DNA of 64,000 nt from Symbiodinium natans. Taxonomy: Eukaryota > Sar > Dinophyceae > Suessiales > Symbiodiniaceae. Within the stretch, counting starts at the first letter, position 1. Every line of letters starts with the position of its first letter. Location: contig CAJNDS010002341.1 of assembly GCA_905221605.1 (NCBI GenBank), positions 416,710-480,709 on the forward strand, written 5' to 3'. The notes below the pieces were generated by a model. It worked only from the letters and a program-made list of their open reading frames with translations, was not told the origin of the DNA and did no database searches. Positions 21,554-33,420 of the stretch are shown in pieces. The translations under genes and the position numbers were made by a program.

Positions 21554-21924
21554 TGAATGTTCAATGGCTACCATAGTAGCGACGAAAAGGTTTATTGGGC
21601 ATGCGCAAGAGTTTCCTTCGCTGTACTTTGAGGAGGAATTCTGGGATCAGCCGAATCTCCGTGCCCTTCTCACATCGACTCGTTGGCAGTTGCCGTTGCT
21701 GATGCTGTGAGGGCCGGCTTGCCAACAGCAACACGCCTACATTTACATTGCATCTCTCTAAACACTAGGACCAGGCACTGCACCTTGGCAAAGCACCTTC
21801 AACCCAACACCTGCCACTACCCTTTGCAAGCCACCACCTCCAGCAAAATTACACCTTGCAAGCCAGAGATGTGGTCATGAGGTAGTCCTCTTTCTTTTCG
21901 TTGCCTGTCCGCCAGCCCGCCGCC

Positions 21925-21999
21925 ATGGACCTGGAGGCATGTATCTTGGAGGCGGGCCAGCTTCTAATGGAGCGAGCTCGCAATCTACATCCCTCCTAA
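21925..21999 (+). CDS. Candidate start exon
   Basis: An ATG in strong context (GCCGCCATGG) begins MDLEACILEAGQLLMERA and continues RNL. The frame closes at TAA 21997-21999 unless spliced earlier. A frame immediately downstream reads FKVGKDYWVSKTDKL, which may be the next exon. Family unknown. Confidence 0.4.
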   Translation: MDLEACILEAGQLLMERARNLHPS

Positions 22000-22586
22000 A
22001 CTCTCGGCCGAGTTTCAAGGTGGGCAAGGACTACTGGGTTTCGAAGACGGACAAGCTGAGTGCTTCGGCTTGGCGAAGCGTGTGTTCAGGCCCGGTTCAG
22101 GGATTTTGTGGTTGAGGGGTTTAGGGCTCAACGAGTTGATGGTGGGGGCTGAGAAGTTGGGTTTAAGGAGTTTGCATATGTCGACGCGTGAATCTTGCCA
22201 GGTCCTAGTAAGACTTGCTAAGAGGGCAGTAGCCGACCGCAAAACGAAAGCGTAAGGTCCAGAAGTGCAGGCCTTTTGCGACATTGCAAACATTGCAAAC
22301 TTGGGGGCCAGCATAGTCATTGCAGCACATCTTGTCGATCCGAGCATGCGCAGCATGCGATCGTCCAGGAAAGCCCGGCACGGCCGCCTCTCAAGGCAAA
22401 GCTCCGGTCACTTCGAGAAGTTTTGCTTCAGTTTGTTTTTGTCACCATTTTGCAAAGATCTGTCGTGTCAGGGGCTGCTGGGGCGGCGGTTCCGGCCTCG
22501 AAGCTCATGGGCCCTTGTTCAGATGTCATTCCCAAAACAGAGGCAAATTGGGTGCCGACCGTGAGCTGTCATTCGAGCTCGCAGCC

Positions 22587-22811
22587 ATGCTCGAGGTGAA
22601 GGTATTCCCAGCAGAGGCTGCCACACCCGAAGCCGGGCACCTCTTGCAACCTCATCTCTGTGTCAACAAGTTCTTGCGGCAGATCAGGCAAGCCTGCATC
22701 CTGAATCCTACACGCTGTGTCAGGGCGACCGGTGGATTTCGCTGCATCCCCGAGGGAGTGCACGGTGCCCGGCAGTTTGCTTCATGCAGGTCAAAGGCGG
22801 TCAATCTGTAG
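22587..22811 (+). CDS. Small ORF, unrecognised
   Basis: 75 codons from ATG 22587 to TAG 22811, reading MLEVKVFPAEAATPEAGH, then LCVNKFLRQIRQACIL, then GGFRCIPEGVHGARQF. Several Cys and a mixed composition suggest coding. There is no motif I know. It could be part of a longer spliced gene. Confidence 0.35.
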   Translation: MLEVKVFPAEAATPEAGHLLQPHLCVNKFLRQIRQACILNPTRCVRATGGFRCIPEGVHGARQFASCRSKAVNL

Positions 22812-23227
22812 GTAGGCCGAAAACAAGCAGCTCTTCTTGAAGCAGCGTGGTCTGATTCCGCTGAGGTGAGCCCAGTTTGCCTGGCGAGCGTTTGTGCCGT
22901 TTTGGCAGAGACTGAGGCCTGCAGGGACAAATCCATGCTGATACCCTCGAGCCAAGAGTATTAGAGGGATCTTCGCACCTCAACGGCCTCGCGCAGAGGC
23001 ATTCCTCCATGCCATCAGCCCGTCAGACGCCCAGATCGCATTAAGAAGTGCCTCGCTGAGTTGCTGAGTTGTGGCTGGAAAATTGCTCATGGAGGCTGCA
23101 GGCTGAATGTCATGAATGGACGTTCAAACGGGGGGGAGCTTGGGGGAGCGTGGACCATGCGCAGCCGCAGCCACTTTAAACCAAGCCGTCTTTAAACTCG
23201 GCTTTAAGACTATACATATACATTCAG

Positions 23228-23392
23228 AGCCATGGCAGCGCCGAGCACAGCGCCTTGAAAGCATTCGTTTTTGACACGCAGAGTGGGGAACACCATGTAA
23301 ACAAGCTGACGAGAGCCGAGGAAACGCTCAAGATCTCTGACGGCACCACCATGGACAGCTGTCAACTCATTGCTGGGTGCCGCATCCGATGA
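23228..23392 (+). CDS. Terminal exon of an unrecognised gene, directly upstream of the AKR2-like gene
   Basis: After an acceptor (ACATATACATTCAG, ending 23227) the frame runs 54 codons to TGA 23390-23392. It contains SALKAFVFDTQSGEHHVNK, then LTRAEETLKISDGTTM, and ends CQLIAGCRIR. The composition strongly suggests coding, perhaps the end of a small globular domain. It stops only 15 nt before the first readable exon of the next gene, so the two genes nearly abut. Upstream exons not found. Confidence 0.5.
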   Translation, partial: SHGSAEHSALKAFVFDTQSGEHHVNKLTRAEETLKISDGTTMDSCQLIAGCRIR

Positions 23393-23407
23393 AAGTCAAC
23401 GGTTCGT

Positions 23408-25497
23408 TTGCGCGAGGAAATCACCCGGCTGCCCGACATTGATGATGCAACCTGGGCCGAGGCTGGCAGAGGATTTCAGTCGTCATTTTGTTGTTACCTA
23501 ATGTTGTCTTATGCAGTGTCACACTGGCGTGATAATGTATTCTGTGTATTCTGCGCAGGTGAAGCAATACGTGGAGAGCGGCCTGGCAGCATTCCGCAGC
23601 AAAAGTGGTTTCAATTCTTGCATCCAGAACCTGTTCCAAGGTAATCCCGAAACTGCAAAATCTCTGCAGAACTTCGCCAAAAATCCGGAGGCAGCTTGCC
23701 CACTGGAACCGTTTCGATTTTCGATGTCCGTGTGTTGACCGCCTCCGTTTGCCCCATCCTCGGCCCCCCTCCTCCGCATTGAGGCGATGCGTGGTTGGCT
23801 TCAGACGCAGGCAATTGCAGAGCACTACAACACGTGTCTGCCCGAGACAGGAAAGGCGTCCCACAAGTCGGTTGAATGTAAGCCGAGCTGATGTCGTTCA
23901 GCTGCCCAAGCAGTGGTTGGCAGTGCTCAACGAGCTCAAGAGCCTAAGGAAGATCACCAGCGGAGATGCCCCTGTCCAGGAGCTGCTGACTTCTGAAAAA
24001 ACATTGAAAAACATAGCAGGATGCAGCATCGGTTTTGCGTCAAGACCTGTGACAGGATCGCGTCAAATCGCTGGAACAGGATCCCGAGCTGACAGCCATG
24101 TTCGAGGTCTGCACTGTCAAGTCCTGCAAAGCGTGCGGCTGTGAACCAGCCCCAGCACCCCAATCTTCCCCTACAGCTGCTGTGGGTCCCGTTCAGGACA
24201 TCAAGAAGAATGGCATGGAAGCTGCCATGAAGTACTACCAGGATTTCTGTGTGCTCACGGCAGTCCTCTCTGTTTGGGGCTGTACATTTTTGATTTCAGG
24301 ACGAGGAGCTGATGCTGAAAATCTCCCAGAAGATGGGAGGGCTTCCGGCTGATCTTCAGCCGGTTCTGAGGAAGATCGAGGACAGCTGTAAACCCTTGCT
24401 GAAGTTCCTTGAATCTCTGCCCCACTCTTCCCACGTTCCCTTGCCCTGATCGCACCTGCTCCTCCGAGTGTTGCTTTCACTGTCTCCGTCTCTATTGCTG
24501 TCTCGCTCTCTCGCCGTCTCGCTCTCGTTCCCGCTCCTCTCCTTTGCAGACTCTGGATCCATGCTGCGCAATGCAGCGCAGTTCTGCCCAGGAGACTCCC
24601 CTCACGCTCCATGAGGCCTCACGCAGTTGCCTTGCACAGCATCGAGAAACTTCCTCTCAGGCATGCAATGATGCTTGACAGGCAGCCAAGAATGGTGACC
24701 TCAAAGCTGTGCAGGAGAGCCCCCGTGGGGCAAGCCGGCAAATCTTCAGCCTACGATTGAGCAACAAATCCTAGCACTCACACCTCAACCATGCGAGGAC
24801 TTTCTGCAGAAGAAAAAGCCCTTGGACTCCCAGGCTACCTTTCGTGCCACTTCTCCCAACCCGACTTGTTCCGACTTGAGTCATTGACTTGAGCCCTTTT
24901 GGAGAGCGTGGAATTTCTTGGAATGGTGCAGAGACTGCGGAGGACCACAAGGGCATCACGGCTCTCGGCTATGCAATCGGCTCCAACCGCATTGCAGTGG
25001 TGGCGCACACAGAGCATGCAAGTGAGCCGCCATGGCTAGTCTACCCTGCTCCAGTGTCTTTTCAAGGTGAAGCTGCTGCTCGATAGCAGGGCGAATCCAT
25101 TTGCAGTCGACAGCAATGGCCAGACGCTCGGAGTAGTTGCTCGATCGGCGAGGTAGGTCCGAACCCCACTCTCTGCTCCACCGACCCGCAGGCAACAGTG
25201 GGCTCCACTATGCTGCTGGCTATGGCCGCAAAGAGCTCCTGGAGTATCTCCTCAAGGTCCGAAAGCCAAGTCAGCACATCGTTGGTTTCGCCGCTTTGCA
25301 AGCTCCTGCGGCCAGGTGGGCATCAACATGAACCAGCGCAACGCGCAGGGCCAGACGCCACTGGCGGTGGCGCAGCTTAACAAGCAGGAGGCTGCTCACA
25401 GTGGCGGTTCATGGAGGATGGAAAGGTCTGAAGTCCTTTTGCAATCCTGGCGCAGGCCACCGTTCAACTTCTTGCAGCCCACGGTGCACAGGCATAA
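23408..25497 (+). CDS. AKR2-like ankyrin-repeat protein with NPE/STI1-type region, 13 exons
   Basis: Plant AKR2 binds nascent outer-envelope membrane proteins and delivers them to chloroplasts; the protist role is inferred. Exons, all phase-consistent: 23408-23461 (LPDIDDATWAE), 23559-23690 (VKQYVESGLAAF, GNPETAKSLQNFAKNPE), 24056-24106 (VKSLEQDPELTAMFE), 24197-24241 (DIKKNGMEAAMKYYQ), 24300-24380 (DEELMLKISQKMGG), 24592-24615 (ETPLTLHE, a 24-nt microexon), 24682-24714 (AAKNGDLKAVQ), 24798-24833 (DFLQKKKPLDSQ), 24943-24999 (GITALGYAIGSNRIAV), 25067-25118 (KLLLDSRANPFAVDS), 25192-25256 (NSGLHYAAGYGRKELLEYL), 25316-25390 (NQRNAQGQTPLAVAQLNKQ), 25456-25497 (ATVQLLAAHGAQA, stop TAA). The product is about 248 residues as read: acidic N-terminal helices, then about four ankyrin repeats. 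Introns start with GT (3), GC (6) or GA (3). The true start codon lies upstream or is hidden, and an exon may be missing between 23690 and 24056. Confidence 0.85.
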
Positions 25498-27605
25498 CGT
25501 GGACGAGCAGGTTTCTTGAAGGCGGTCATTGATGCATGGTACCTTGCTGGCATCGAAGGAGATGTGTTTCAGGAGACAAGTTGCTAGATACATGCAGCGG
25601 AGGACAAGAGATTCATGTCGGAAGAGAAACTAACTTCTTTTCTGGCGAAACTGTCGGCCGCCAAGGAGTGCGAACTTGTACAGGACGGTGCTGATGCAAT
25701 GACACGCTTTCAACTCGATTGTGTCAAATCTGTTTTTTCCCACTCCCGCTCGGAGTTATAGTTGCTCATAGAGCCTCCAGGCTTGGTCTTTTCAAGCCAA
25801 CTTTTCTTCCATTCCTGCTCGCGTTGGGGCGCTGGTGACAAAATACTGTCTCTTGAGCGCCCGAAGGGCCAAAGCGAAGAAGCGAAGGCAAGTGCGACTT
25901 AGGCTTTACAAAGGCTCATGGGATTTCACTAGAGAGTTCGGTGTTTGGTGGGCTTAGCTTTTACATTGGTTTGGATTTGTCGGTTGAGGCTTAGCTTGAT
26001 ATATGTTTGAGCTGCTTAACTCTTGGCATTGACACAGTCACCGTACTGCCATCGCCGACTGGCCCGACGGGGCAGCGCATGCGATCCCAGTGCTGCAAGT
26101 ATCTTCGGCGCTTTGTTGTGCAAAGTTGCTGAGCACAGAGATGCGATGGTGCGGCGCAAAAGATGACCAGAGTCAGGGGTGAGAGATGCCGGACGTCCAT
26201 CGAACTTTCAGGCACCTATCAGATTTAGACATGTCATGACAACCAGTTGAGTAGGTCTTTGCAGATTCAATAAGGTCAGCGGGCGCGTACTTCCTGTGTC
26301 CTCGGAGTCAGCTGGCTGCCGCAGCAGAAGCCTTGGTCGGCCCGTCGCCGAGACGGTCTGTGAGCTTTGGATAGCTTTGGCTTGTGGCATCTTGTTCGGG
26401 CGTGCGCTCCCAGCGGGTTTAACCACGAAGCCCAACATCCCAAGGTGCTGGCTGCGGGCTAAGCCTGGTTGGCGGGATGCTTAACATGTGCCACGGCTGT
26501 TACACATTTCTCGTCCATGTGAAGCCGGAGAGCAGCAGGAGCGGGGTGGGAGGGGTGGTGCCGCTAATTGGCACTGCTGTTCTACTTTCAAATCTGTTTA
26601 GTTGCAGGTATTACAGGTATGCATGCTGCTGCCAGCTGGGCCGGTCGTTTGTTTTCAGCATGCCAAGCCACCAAGGAACAGACTTGTTCAAGAGCATAGG
26701 AAGACCTGTGCGGCCGTCGCCGGCCCAATCTGCGGGCGTCAGTCAGCTGTTGTTGCCTTGCATTCTGTTCTTTGCCGAGATCCTCAGCTGAGTCTGCTGC
26801 AGCCTTTATCCCGTCCGGCATGCAGTCCGGTCGCTGCACGAGAACCTTCTAGCTATATCAGGCCTGGATCTTCAGTTATGTGAATCGAGCGGTTGATCTT
26901 CTGAGTCAGCTGTACCCTACCTTTTATAGTAATGCTAGCATCTGCCCTTGTGAGGCGATCTCATTCGATCTCATTCGGGCCTCCTGTGGGTAGTTGTACT
27001 AACTCCTGTGACCGAGAGCACTTGAGGAACCACTTAACCGAAACACCAACTCAGCATTCCAGCACACCGCTGCGGAAACCGTGAGCCATGAGCCATCAGT
27101 TACAAGCTATAGCCCTTCACCTTACAGACCCCATAGACTCCGCATAGACCCCCCCCCCCCCCCCCCACCCCAAAAAAAAACACGCCAAGCAAGGGGTTTA
27201 CACAGCTCCGATGAACCGCCTCAGCGGGTCTCTGCGGCCTTCGTGGCGCAAGGCGGCTCCGTCGCTGCTCGTGCGCGAGGCTACGGCGGGAGGGGAGTGA
27301 GGGGTTCAGGGCTTTGGGGTTGTGCAGTTATGCGTTGAGGCTAGGTTTGTAGTTGTGGATGTTCTGGGGTTTGTTTGGGAGGGCGAGTGCGACTCAGGGG
27401 AAGTGAAGCACTCAGAGATCAACAATTCTACCGACACATCCAGCCATCATGCGCCTTCCGATGTGCACGGATGAGTCACTCTAGGCTAGTTTGGTCCGTG
27501 CTGGACTTGACAACAGTGGTACTTGGCTGTCAAGATGCGCGGTTGGCTGAACGAACGTGACGCAAACTTTGGTCAAAGGAAGGCCTTCAGCCACATTTGA
27601 GCGCA
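25498..27605. other. Spacer without a confident gene; C/A homopolymer inside
   Basis: Between the AKR2-like stop and the PNKP start I see open frames on both strands but no motif. A run of 18 C (27149-27166), then ACCCC and nine A, lies in the middle. Confidence 0.4.
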
Positions 27606-30600
27606 ATGACATGGATGCCAAAGAGGAGAGCAAGTCCAGCAAACTTCGAAGTCCGATCTTGGCGTCAGGATGCTGCTGCCAAGCCCAGCGCGAAGGTGCA
27701 GCCCTAGGACCCTCCCCTGGCTTCCTCCTCCCACCCTGGACCCAAGAAAGTGATCGCAGCGGAAAGCGGGGCGGAAGGTCGCAGGCTTCGACCTCAATGA
27801 CACCTTGGTCTCCAGCAAGATCGGAGCTCCGGGTCCTCTGCTTACGAACCCCTCAACATCCGTCAATTGGATCCCTTGCTTTCTCAGATTCTTTCTGCAG
27901 GATACCACGTCACTGTGTCCGACTGGATGTTTTACAACGAAGCGCTGGTGTGCCCAGCATGCACACTTCGACTGAGTGTCGGCGTTGGCCCCTGCTGCTT
28001 GCATGATGACGTTTTCTTGGACACGCCCAGGGTTCCGCAAAAGATCGCGGAGTTGCATAAGCAGGGCTTCAGGCAACGGACCAGCCAACTTCCCGCAAAA
28101 GAGGCCACATGTCACCATGGCTCAGAGGCTGGTGGTGTTCACCAACCAGGGCAACATCAGGAGAGTCGAAAGTCGAAAGCTGTCAGAAGCGCCCTGAAGC
28201 TCGAGCCGAGCTGGGTAGGAGCGCATTGGATGGGAAGCGAGCCGAAGCCTTCAAAGGCTATGTTGCACCTTGGCAGAAATCGGAGGAACCACCTGAGCTC
28301 TAGATGCCAAGTGCAGCCTCAAAGGATCCATGTGCGTAACTTGCAGCAACCTGCATCACTCATGATCATCAGCCATTCTGAAAGAACATCGTTCTGAATG
28401 AAGGCTTGAGAGATTCTGCGTTCTGCTCTGATCCGAGGATGACTTCGCAAAGAAGGTAGGGGTACCCTTGCTTGCTGGGGCCTCGGTTCAAAGCTGCCAC
28501 CCTGTTGTCAATGTGTTAAGGGAGTGGGAGTGGGCGGGCTTGGCAGGTCATTGCGTCAACACAGCGCGACAAGTACCGCAAGCCAAATACTGGCATGTGG
28601 GAGCACCTTGCAAAGGTGAGAGCCTTTGAGTCTCCTACTTCTCTTGGAATCTTAAAGTAGCAATTGCTATCTGGGCTCGAAGGCAAATGGCATGCCGATC
28701 GACCTAGCAGCGAGCTTCTTCGTCGGCGATGCTGCAGGAACGTGATTTCTCTAGCGAGAGCTTGCTGGCAGCAGGATCACATCAACAGTGACACTCATTC
28801 CTCGCTTGAACTTGGCCATGTCGCGGTGACTCTTCTACAAAAGTGTCCTTGCGCTGTGCCCATTTTCTTTGGCATCTGTCGGCAAGTCTTTGTTCAGCTT
28901 GGAGGAGGGGCAGGAGAGCATTCTGCAGACGATGCGGACTTTGCGAAGGCCGTTGGCTTGAGGCGCCACAACTCTGCGTGGCTGCGTGTGCCCAGCCGCC
29001 CCAAGACAGTTGGCCTGTCAAATTGCCCATCTTGCATCTTGAAGTGGCTCTCTCATCATTTCGATTTAGCTCGCCCTAGAGGTTAGGGATGTTTAACGAA
29101 AACAACATACTATCCCACACCTGGCAGGTTCACACACACTCGCGATTTTTTCGGACCAGCCGGGGGAGGTTGGGCCTGAGCTGGGTCGCGTGCAGAGTGT
29201 CGAGCCGAGTGATCAGAGGCAGAGGTGTGAGGGCGTGCTTGGTTTGTGGAGTCAGTTTTTGGCCAGTCGTGCCAGGGGCTTCCGAGGACGGCCCACCTAA
29301 GAAGGCGAGAAGATGCAAATGCACACACCCTCGGCCTGCCTTCTTACACGATGCGACTCTTAAGACTGAGAGCGCCTCTGAAGCTCATGGAGCATTGAGC
29401 TGCGGAGGTGGCCCGGCTGGGTGGCCTGGGTGGCCTGGGTGACTCTCTGGCGAAATCGCCGGAGACGCCGATTAGCCCAGGCAGGTTGTTTCAGACTCTC
29501 CGAAGCTCACAGAGGAGAAAGGTGAATCTGCAAGTTCCGCTGAAAGTGTCGGGCCTGGCTCGAACTTTCAAGGCTCTCGCCCGGACCCGCCGGTTCTCCT
29601 GATCCTCGTGGGCCTGCCGGGCTGCGGGAAGTCTACCTTCGCCGACCACCTGGGTCCACCTTCAGGTTGCAGTATACGGGGGGAGGGTGAGGGGCTGTAC
29701 TCCTAGAGCTTGTGGGGCTTGCATGGGGGGTTGGGGATTGGAAGGTTCTTCATAGAGTAGCTTCGGGTTCAGGGACGTTTTAGGTTGCAACTTGCTGGAA
29801 GTGTCTGTTGTGACGCTCTTGTTTATCACCGGTGGGAGGCTCCGAGGAGCGGGTGGCGATGCCATGGCGTCGCGGCACCCTTGGTAAAATTCTTGCGATG
29901 GAGTCCGGAAGCTGTGAGGCTGTCGGTTCTGCACGCGGTGAGCTGAGGTGTGTGCCAGGACTTGCTCAAAAGCAGAAGCCCCGGGTTCCGCTCCACTGCG
30001 CAAACTCTTCAAGAGTCTAATCTGTTCCACATGACCGGCGGCATAAAAACCCCATGACAGGAGTGAGATAGGGGGTTAAGATTTGATTGGGTCGCGTCAG
30101 CTACGGCTCGGGGCGTGGCAGCGCGCGCTAGCTTCTGCGAGAGAGTTTAGGTCGCGAGAGCGTGATAGCCCACGATCCAAGAGTCGTGATTCACCCAGGT
30201 GTTGCTTGTTGGAGGGCTGAAAAGGTTTGGAGGGTTGTAGCGAACTCTGTTGCAAGATATGACCGCTCAGAAGACCATCAGCGAAATCTGCGTAAGCTCC
30301 GCGTCAGACTTACGAGCTCCGTGCGTCGCGCATCGGGGATAGGTTTCCTGGTGGCCCAACTATCTTGAGGCCTAGCATTTCGTCGGAAGCTTTTGGCCTT
30401 CTCCCGCGATGCTGTGCAACCATTGTGAAAACATATTTGTCCGAGGACCTGATTAGCGCCCCCCCCCCCCCCCCCCCCTCCCTCCCCGTGAATATTCGAA
30501 AAGGTTGCTCCATTATTCCCTGCAGCCATCAGCATTTCTAATCATTTCTATATTTTTGGGCTCCAAATGTGTTTTTTTTTTAGTTCTCTTCTATTTTTCG

Positions 30601-31678
30601 GTGGATTTTTGGCCTTGATGGTTGTGCTGTGTTTGCCATACTCAAGATGACTTAAGGCAAGGAAGCCTGCATCCGTGCCGCTTCGACTTGCTTGAGCAAG
30701 GCCGGCAGCCAGCCCTGACCACCAATAGAGAGAGTGCCCACCGCGAAGAGCGAAGCGTGCGCGCAACCTCCCAGGGTCTCTCCGTCACCATCGATCGCAC
30801 CAACATCAACTCAGACGCTTGGACATTGCACCCTTGGACCCATGCCATGCCAAGCTCCTACGCCGCTGCGGTTCTTTTTGCTTAGCGTTGTTTCAGGAGC
30901 AGAGGGCGCCATGGGTGTCGCTTGCAGCTGCCCAGGCAAAGGTGTTTCCTCGGTCCATGCCCTGAGAAATGGAGCCGAAGCCTGTGCATCTCATTGGTTG
31001 GCAGTCCAGGGTGCCGTGTGCCACGCCCTCGTTTTCGATGTGCCGGTGGAGGAGTAATGGGCATTAATGGGCTGCAAAGAATTGTAGCCTGCGGCTTGCT
31101 GGGGGGAATGTACAGGGGTAGCAAGATATGCAAGATGAAATGTTGCAGAAGCCTGTGTGGAGGAGTGTTGCCGGCGAGCCCAGGCCCGAGAGCAGCACGA
31201 GGGTGGCCTGAGGCCAGGAACGGCGGATCCATCCCTGCAGCCTTCCTTGCCTGTCTCGTAGTGCAGTCTAGGCCGTCTGCGAATGTCTGCGTAGTGTAGC
31301 TGGGTGCCGCCAGAATATATGTAGTCAGAGGGAGGAGCTGGAGGCACACACGCACACGCACACGCACACGCACACGCACACGCACAGAAGACTGGCAGGG
31401 GAGGTAGCGTGAGGATGGTCGTGTCCAAGCTCAACAAGACGATGCAGCCAGTCATGGGCTGACATATCTGTCGCCAGTGTCTTTGACGGTCCCTTTCTCT
31501 GAAGTCATTCCAAAAGACGTGCAGAGGTTTCGGGTGATGAGGCGCAGGCGGCCGTGATGCCTTTCTCTCGCACAGTTCGCACTTCCTGAAACATCCTCGT
31601 TTTCAGGGCTTCGCCCGAATCCGGATAGTGAAAGCGGACTCGGACCTTGAGGAAGAGGCGCGCTACTACGGCTACCAG
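27606..31678 (+). CDS. PNKP: Bifunctional polynucleotide kinase 3'-phosphatase (PNKP), many exons, partly resolved
   Basis: PNKP repairs DNA strand-break ends by removing 3'-phosphate and adding 5'-phosphate. Phosphatase half: exon 1 27606-27695 (MTWMPKRRASPANFEV), 27760-27832 (KVAGFDLNDTLVSSK), 27901-~27942 (YHVTVSDWMFYNE), ~28031-28072 (VPQKIAELHKQGF), 28128-28160 (LVVFTNQGNI), 28219-28285 (LDGKRAEAFKGYV), 28547-28615 (DKYRKPNTGMWEHLAK), 28683-28737 (DLAASFFVGDAAG), 28905-28962 (HSADDADFAKAVGL). Kinase half: 29522-~29651 with Walker A in LLILVGLPGCGKSTFADHL, 30775-~30822 (GLSVTIDRTNINSDAW), 31010-31051 (HALVFDVPVE), 31607-31678 (GFARIRIVKADSDLEEEA). The HAD signature reads DLNDT rather than DxDGT/DxDDT. 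Exons for the region between Walker A and IDRTN, and the 3' end, were not located. The junction near 27942/28031 is not clean. Confidence 0.85.
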
Positions 31679-32136
31679 GCCGGAGTGTGGCGTTGGGCGT
31701 GGCTGGGACTGGCCCAAGTTGTTTGAGTTTTCTTGACCATTCCTTGCTCAAGCCAGTTTGGGTGCAGGCTGTTACGCCCACGAAGTTAAAGTATAGCATG
31801 GCCGAACGAGGTTCCCAAGCAGAACAGTTTGAAGCAACCATCGTGCCCGATGCTTGCGATGATGCGCTCGGCTGTGGCTTCACGAGCCCCAGCGCCGGGC
31901 GAGCTGCTAAAAGTATCCCGCCTCTTCCAAGGCCAGGCGATCTACTGGATGTGCTGTAGTATGTCGGTACTAATGCCGGCTTCGGCGAGGCCAGCGAGGC
32001 CAACAGCATTCGATGCCTTCTTCAGGGCTCACGCTGAAAAAATCCAGCCTGTGCCCAGTCTGAATGTGTGCATCCCTTGAGCCTTTCTTAGCACCTTGAC
32101 ACAGCCATTTCCACACCAGACACTTGGTCACAAAGG

Positions 32137-33043
32137 CACGGCACTGGCGTGTTTACCACGCGAGCCTTTGTGGCCAGAGAAGTGCTTGAAGTGTGCCCTT
32201 GCCTGTTGGTTGCGTGCCTCGCTTCGATTCAAAGTGCGGGAGCACAGCAGGAAGAGGGGGTCACATTGATAGCCGGCTGCGCCAGCAAGAGACCGATGCA
32301 GGGGAAGCCGTTCCTTAACTTGAGCCCACTGCAACGTGTTTTGCAACTCAGGAAGCCCTCCGTGTCGGCTTTCCAGCCCCGAGCCGCCGATGACATTGAA
32401 CTGCTGGACTACTTGTTCGCAGACAGAGGATGAACACATGGGGGTCAGGATGGCGCAAGTAGCGATCACGACAGCTGCCATGCAAGCGTTCATCCTTGTC
32501 ACAGGAGGGCACGAGAGGCTCTTGCTGCCTATGGGTTTCGGCAGCTTGCTTATTGACAGTTTCTTCAAGGCTGCAAGCTGGGCGCGAACCCGTCACGGCT
32601 TCACTTGCTCCTTGTGACGTGGAAACTCAGGCTTGGCTTACAACCATGGCGTGGACGATGATTGCAACGCCTCCTATCGCGTACGCCTCTCGCAGCTCTC
32701 TCTCAGTTCAGGGCCTCTGCAAACTTGGGCCTTGGGCCTCCAAAGCTTCTTAGGTGAAGCTGGACGACAAGCCTTACATCCTCTTCCGTGCGCTGCGTGA
32801 CATGGCCGAAGATGAGGAGCACGCGGAATGTCCAGAATGAAGCCCTCTATGGCTAGATGAAGCCGTAGAAAGAGATGGCACTGTGATCAGGAGGTGCTCA
32901 TTGACTACGGCGAGGAAGCCGGTCATGAGCTTCAACGGTATGAAAAGGGCATGTGTCCCATCATATCCCTTTCATCAGAGATGCGTGTAGACAACGTGAG
33001 AGCAGGACTGGTGGCAAGATCGAGGATGGCGGCCGCTGTCTAG
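32137..33043 (+). CDS. SET-domain protein (probable protein-lysine methyltransferase), about six exons
   Basis: SET enzymes transfer methyl groups from S-adenosylmethionine to lysine. In order: ~32137-32211 reads GTGVFTTRAFVAREVLEVC, the opening SET strand; ~32376-32430 reads ADDIELLDYLF; 32505-32543 reads HERLLLPMGFG; 32631-32680 completes GSLAYNHGVDDDCNASYR, the NHS..N cofactor region with Gly for Ser; 32754-32816 reads VKLDDKPYILFRALRDMAE; 32891-33043 begins EVLIDYGEEAG, which holds the catalytic Tyr, and stops at TAG 33041. Donors are GC (32544), GT (32681) and GA (32817). It lies 0.46 kb after the last PNKP exon on the same strand. The domain is short, like stand-alone SET proteins of protists. 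The N-terminus before 32137 is not resolved. Confidence 0.8.
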
Positions 33044-33106
33044 TAGGTCGGCCCTGGTTCTGCGACGGAAGCTGGCGAGTCGAGACAAAAAACATAAAAA
33101 GCCGTT

Positions 33107-33121
33107 GGGGGGGGGGGGGGG
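33107..33121 (+). repeat. 15-nt poly-G run
   Basis: Uninterrupted G run in the spacer downstream of the SET gene. Confidence 0.9.
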
Positions 33122-33420
33122 CAACTCCCGGTGGAAGAGCGGGCTGTTACTAGGTGTTCTACGCATTTACTGTCGTTGCTTCCTGCTCTGTCCATTAGTT
33201 CGAGGATGGGGTTCAGGGTGCATGCCGCCCAGTGCAACCGCCCAAGCCGCCCAAGCTCATGTCACTCATGTCTCGTTCAAAGCGCCAATGGCAGGCAGAA
33301 ACCGATGCAGGGACCGCGCCGGAACCAGGCTTGCCATCGCTCTGAAGCCCCTGAGCCCAAAGCAGCAGCCTGAAATACCCTGAAGCACGGTGCACACCTG
33401 TGCAGACGTGAGGAACTCAG

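Noticed and set aside
23559-23690. TPR-type chloroplast lipoprotein suggested by VKQYVESGLAAF
   Set aside because: The following exons give NPE motifs and ankyrin repeats that fit an AKR2-like protein instead.
29832-30020. Missing PNKP kinase exon in the frame containing RRGTLGK
   Set aside because: It lacks the expected NQD-type motif and phase, so I could not support it as the exon between Walker A and IDRTN.
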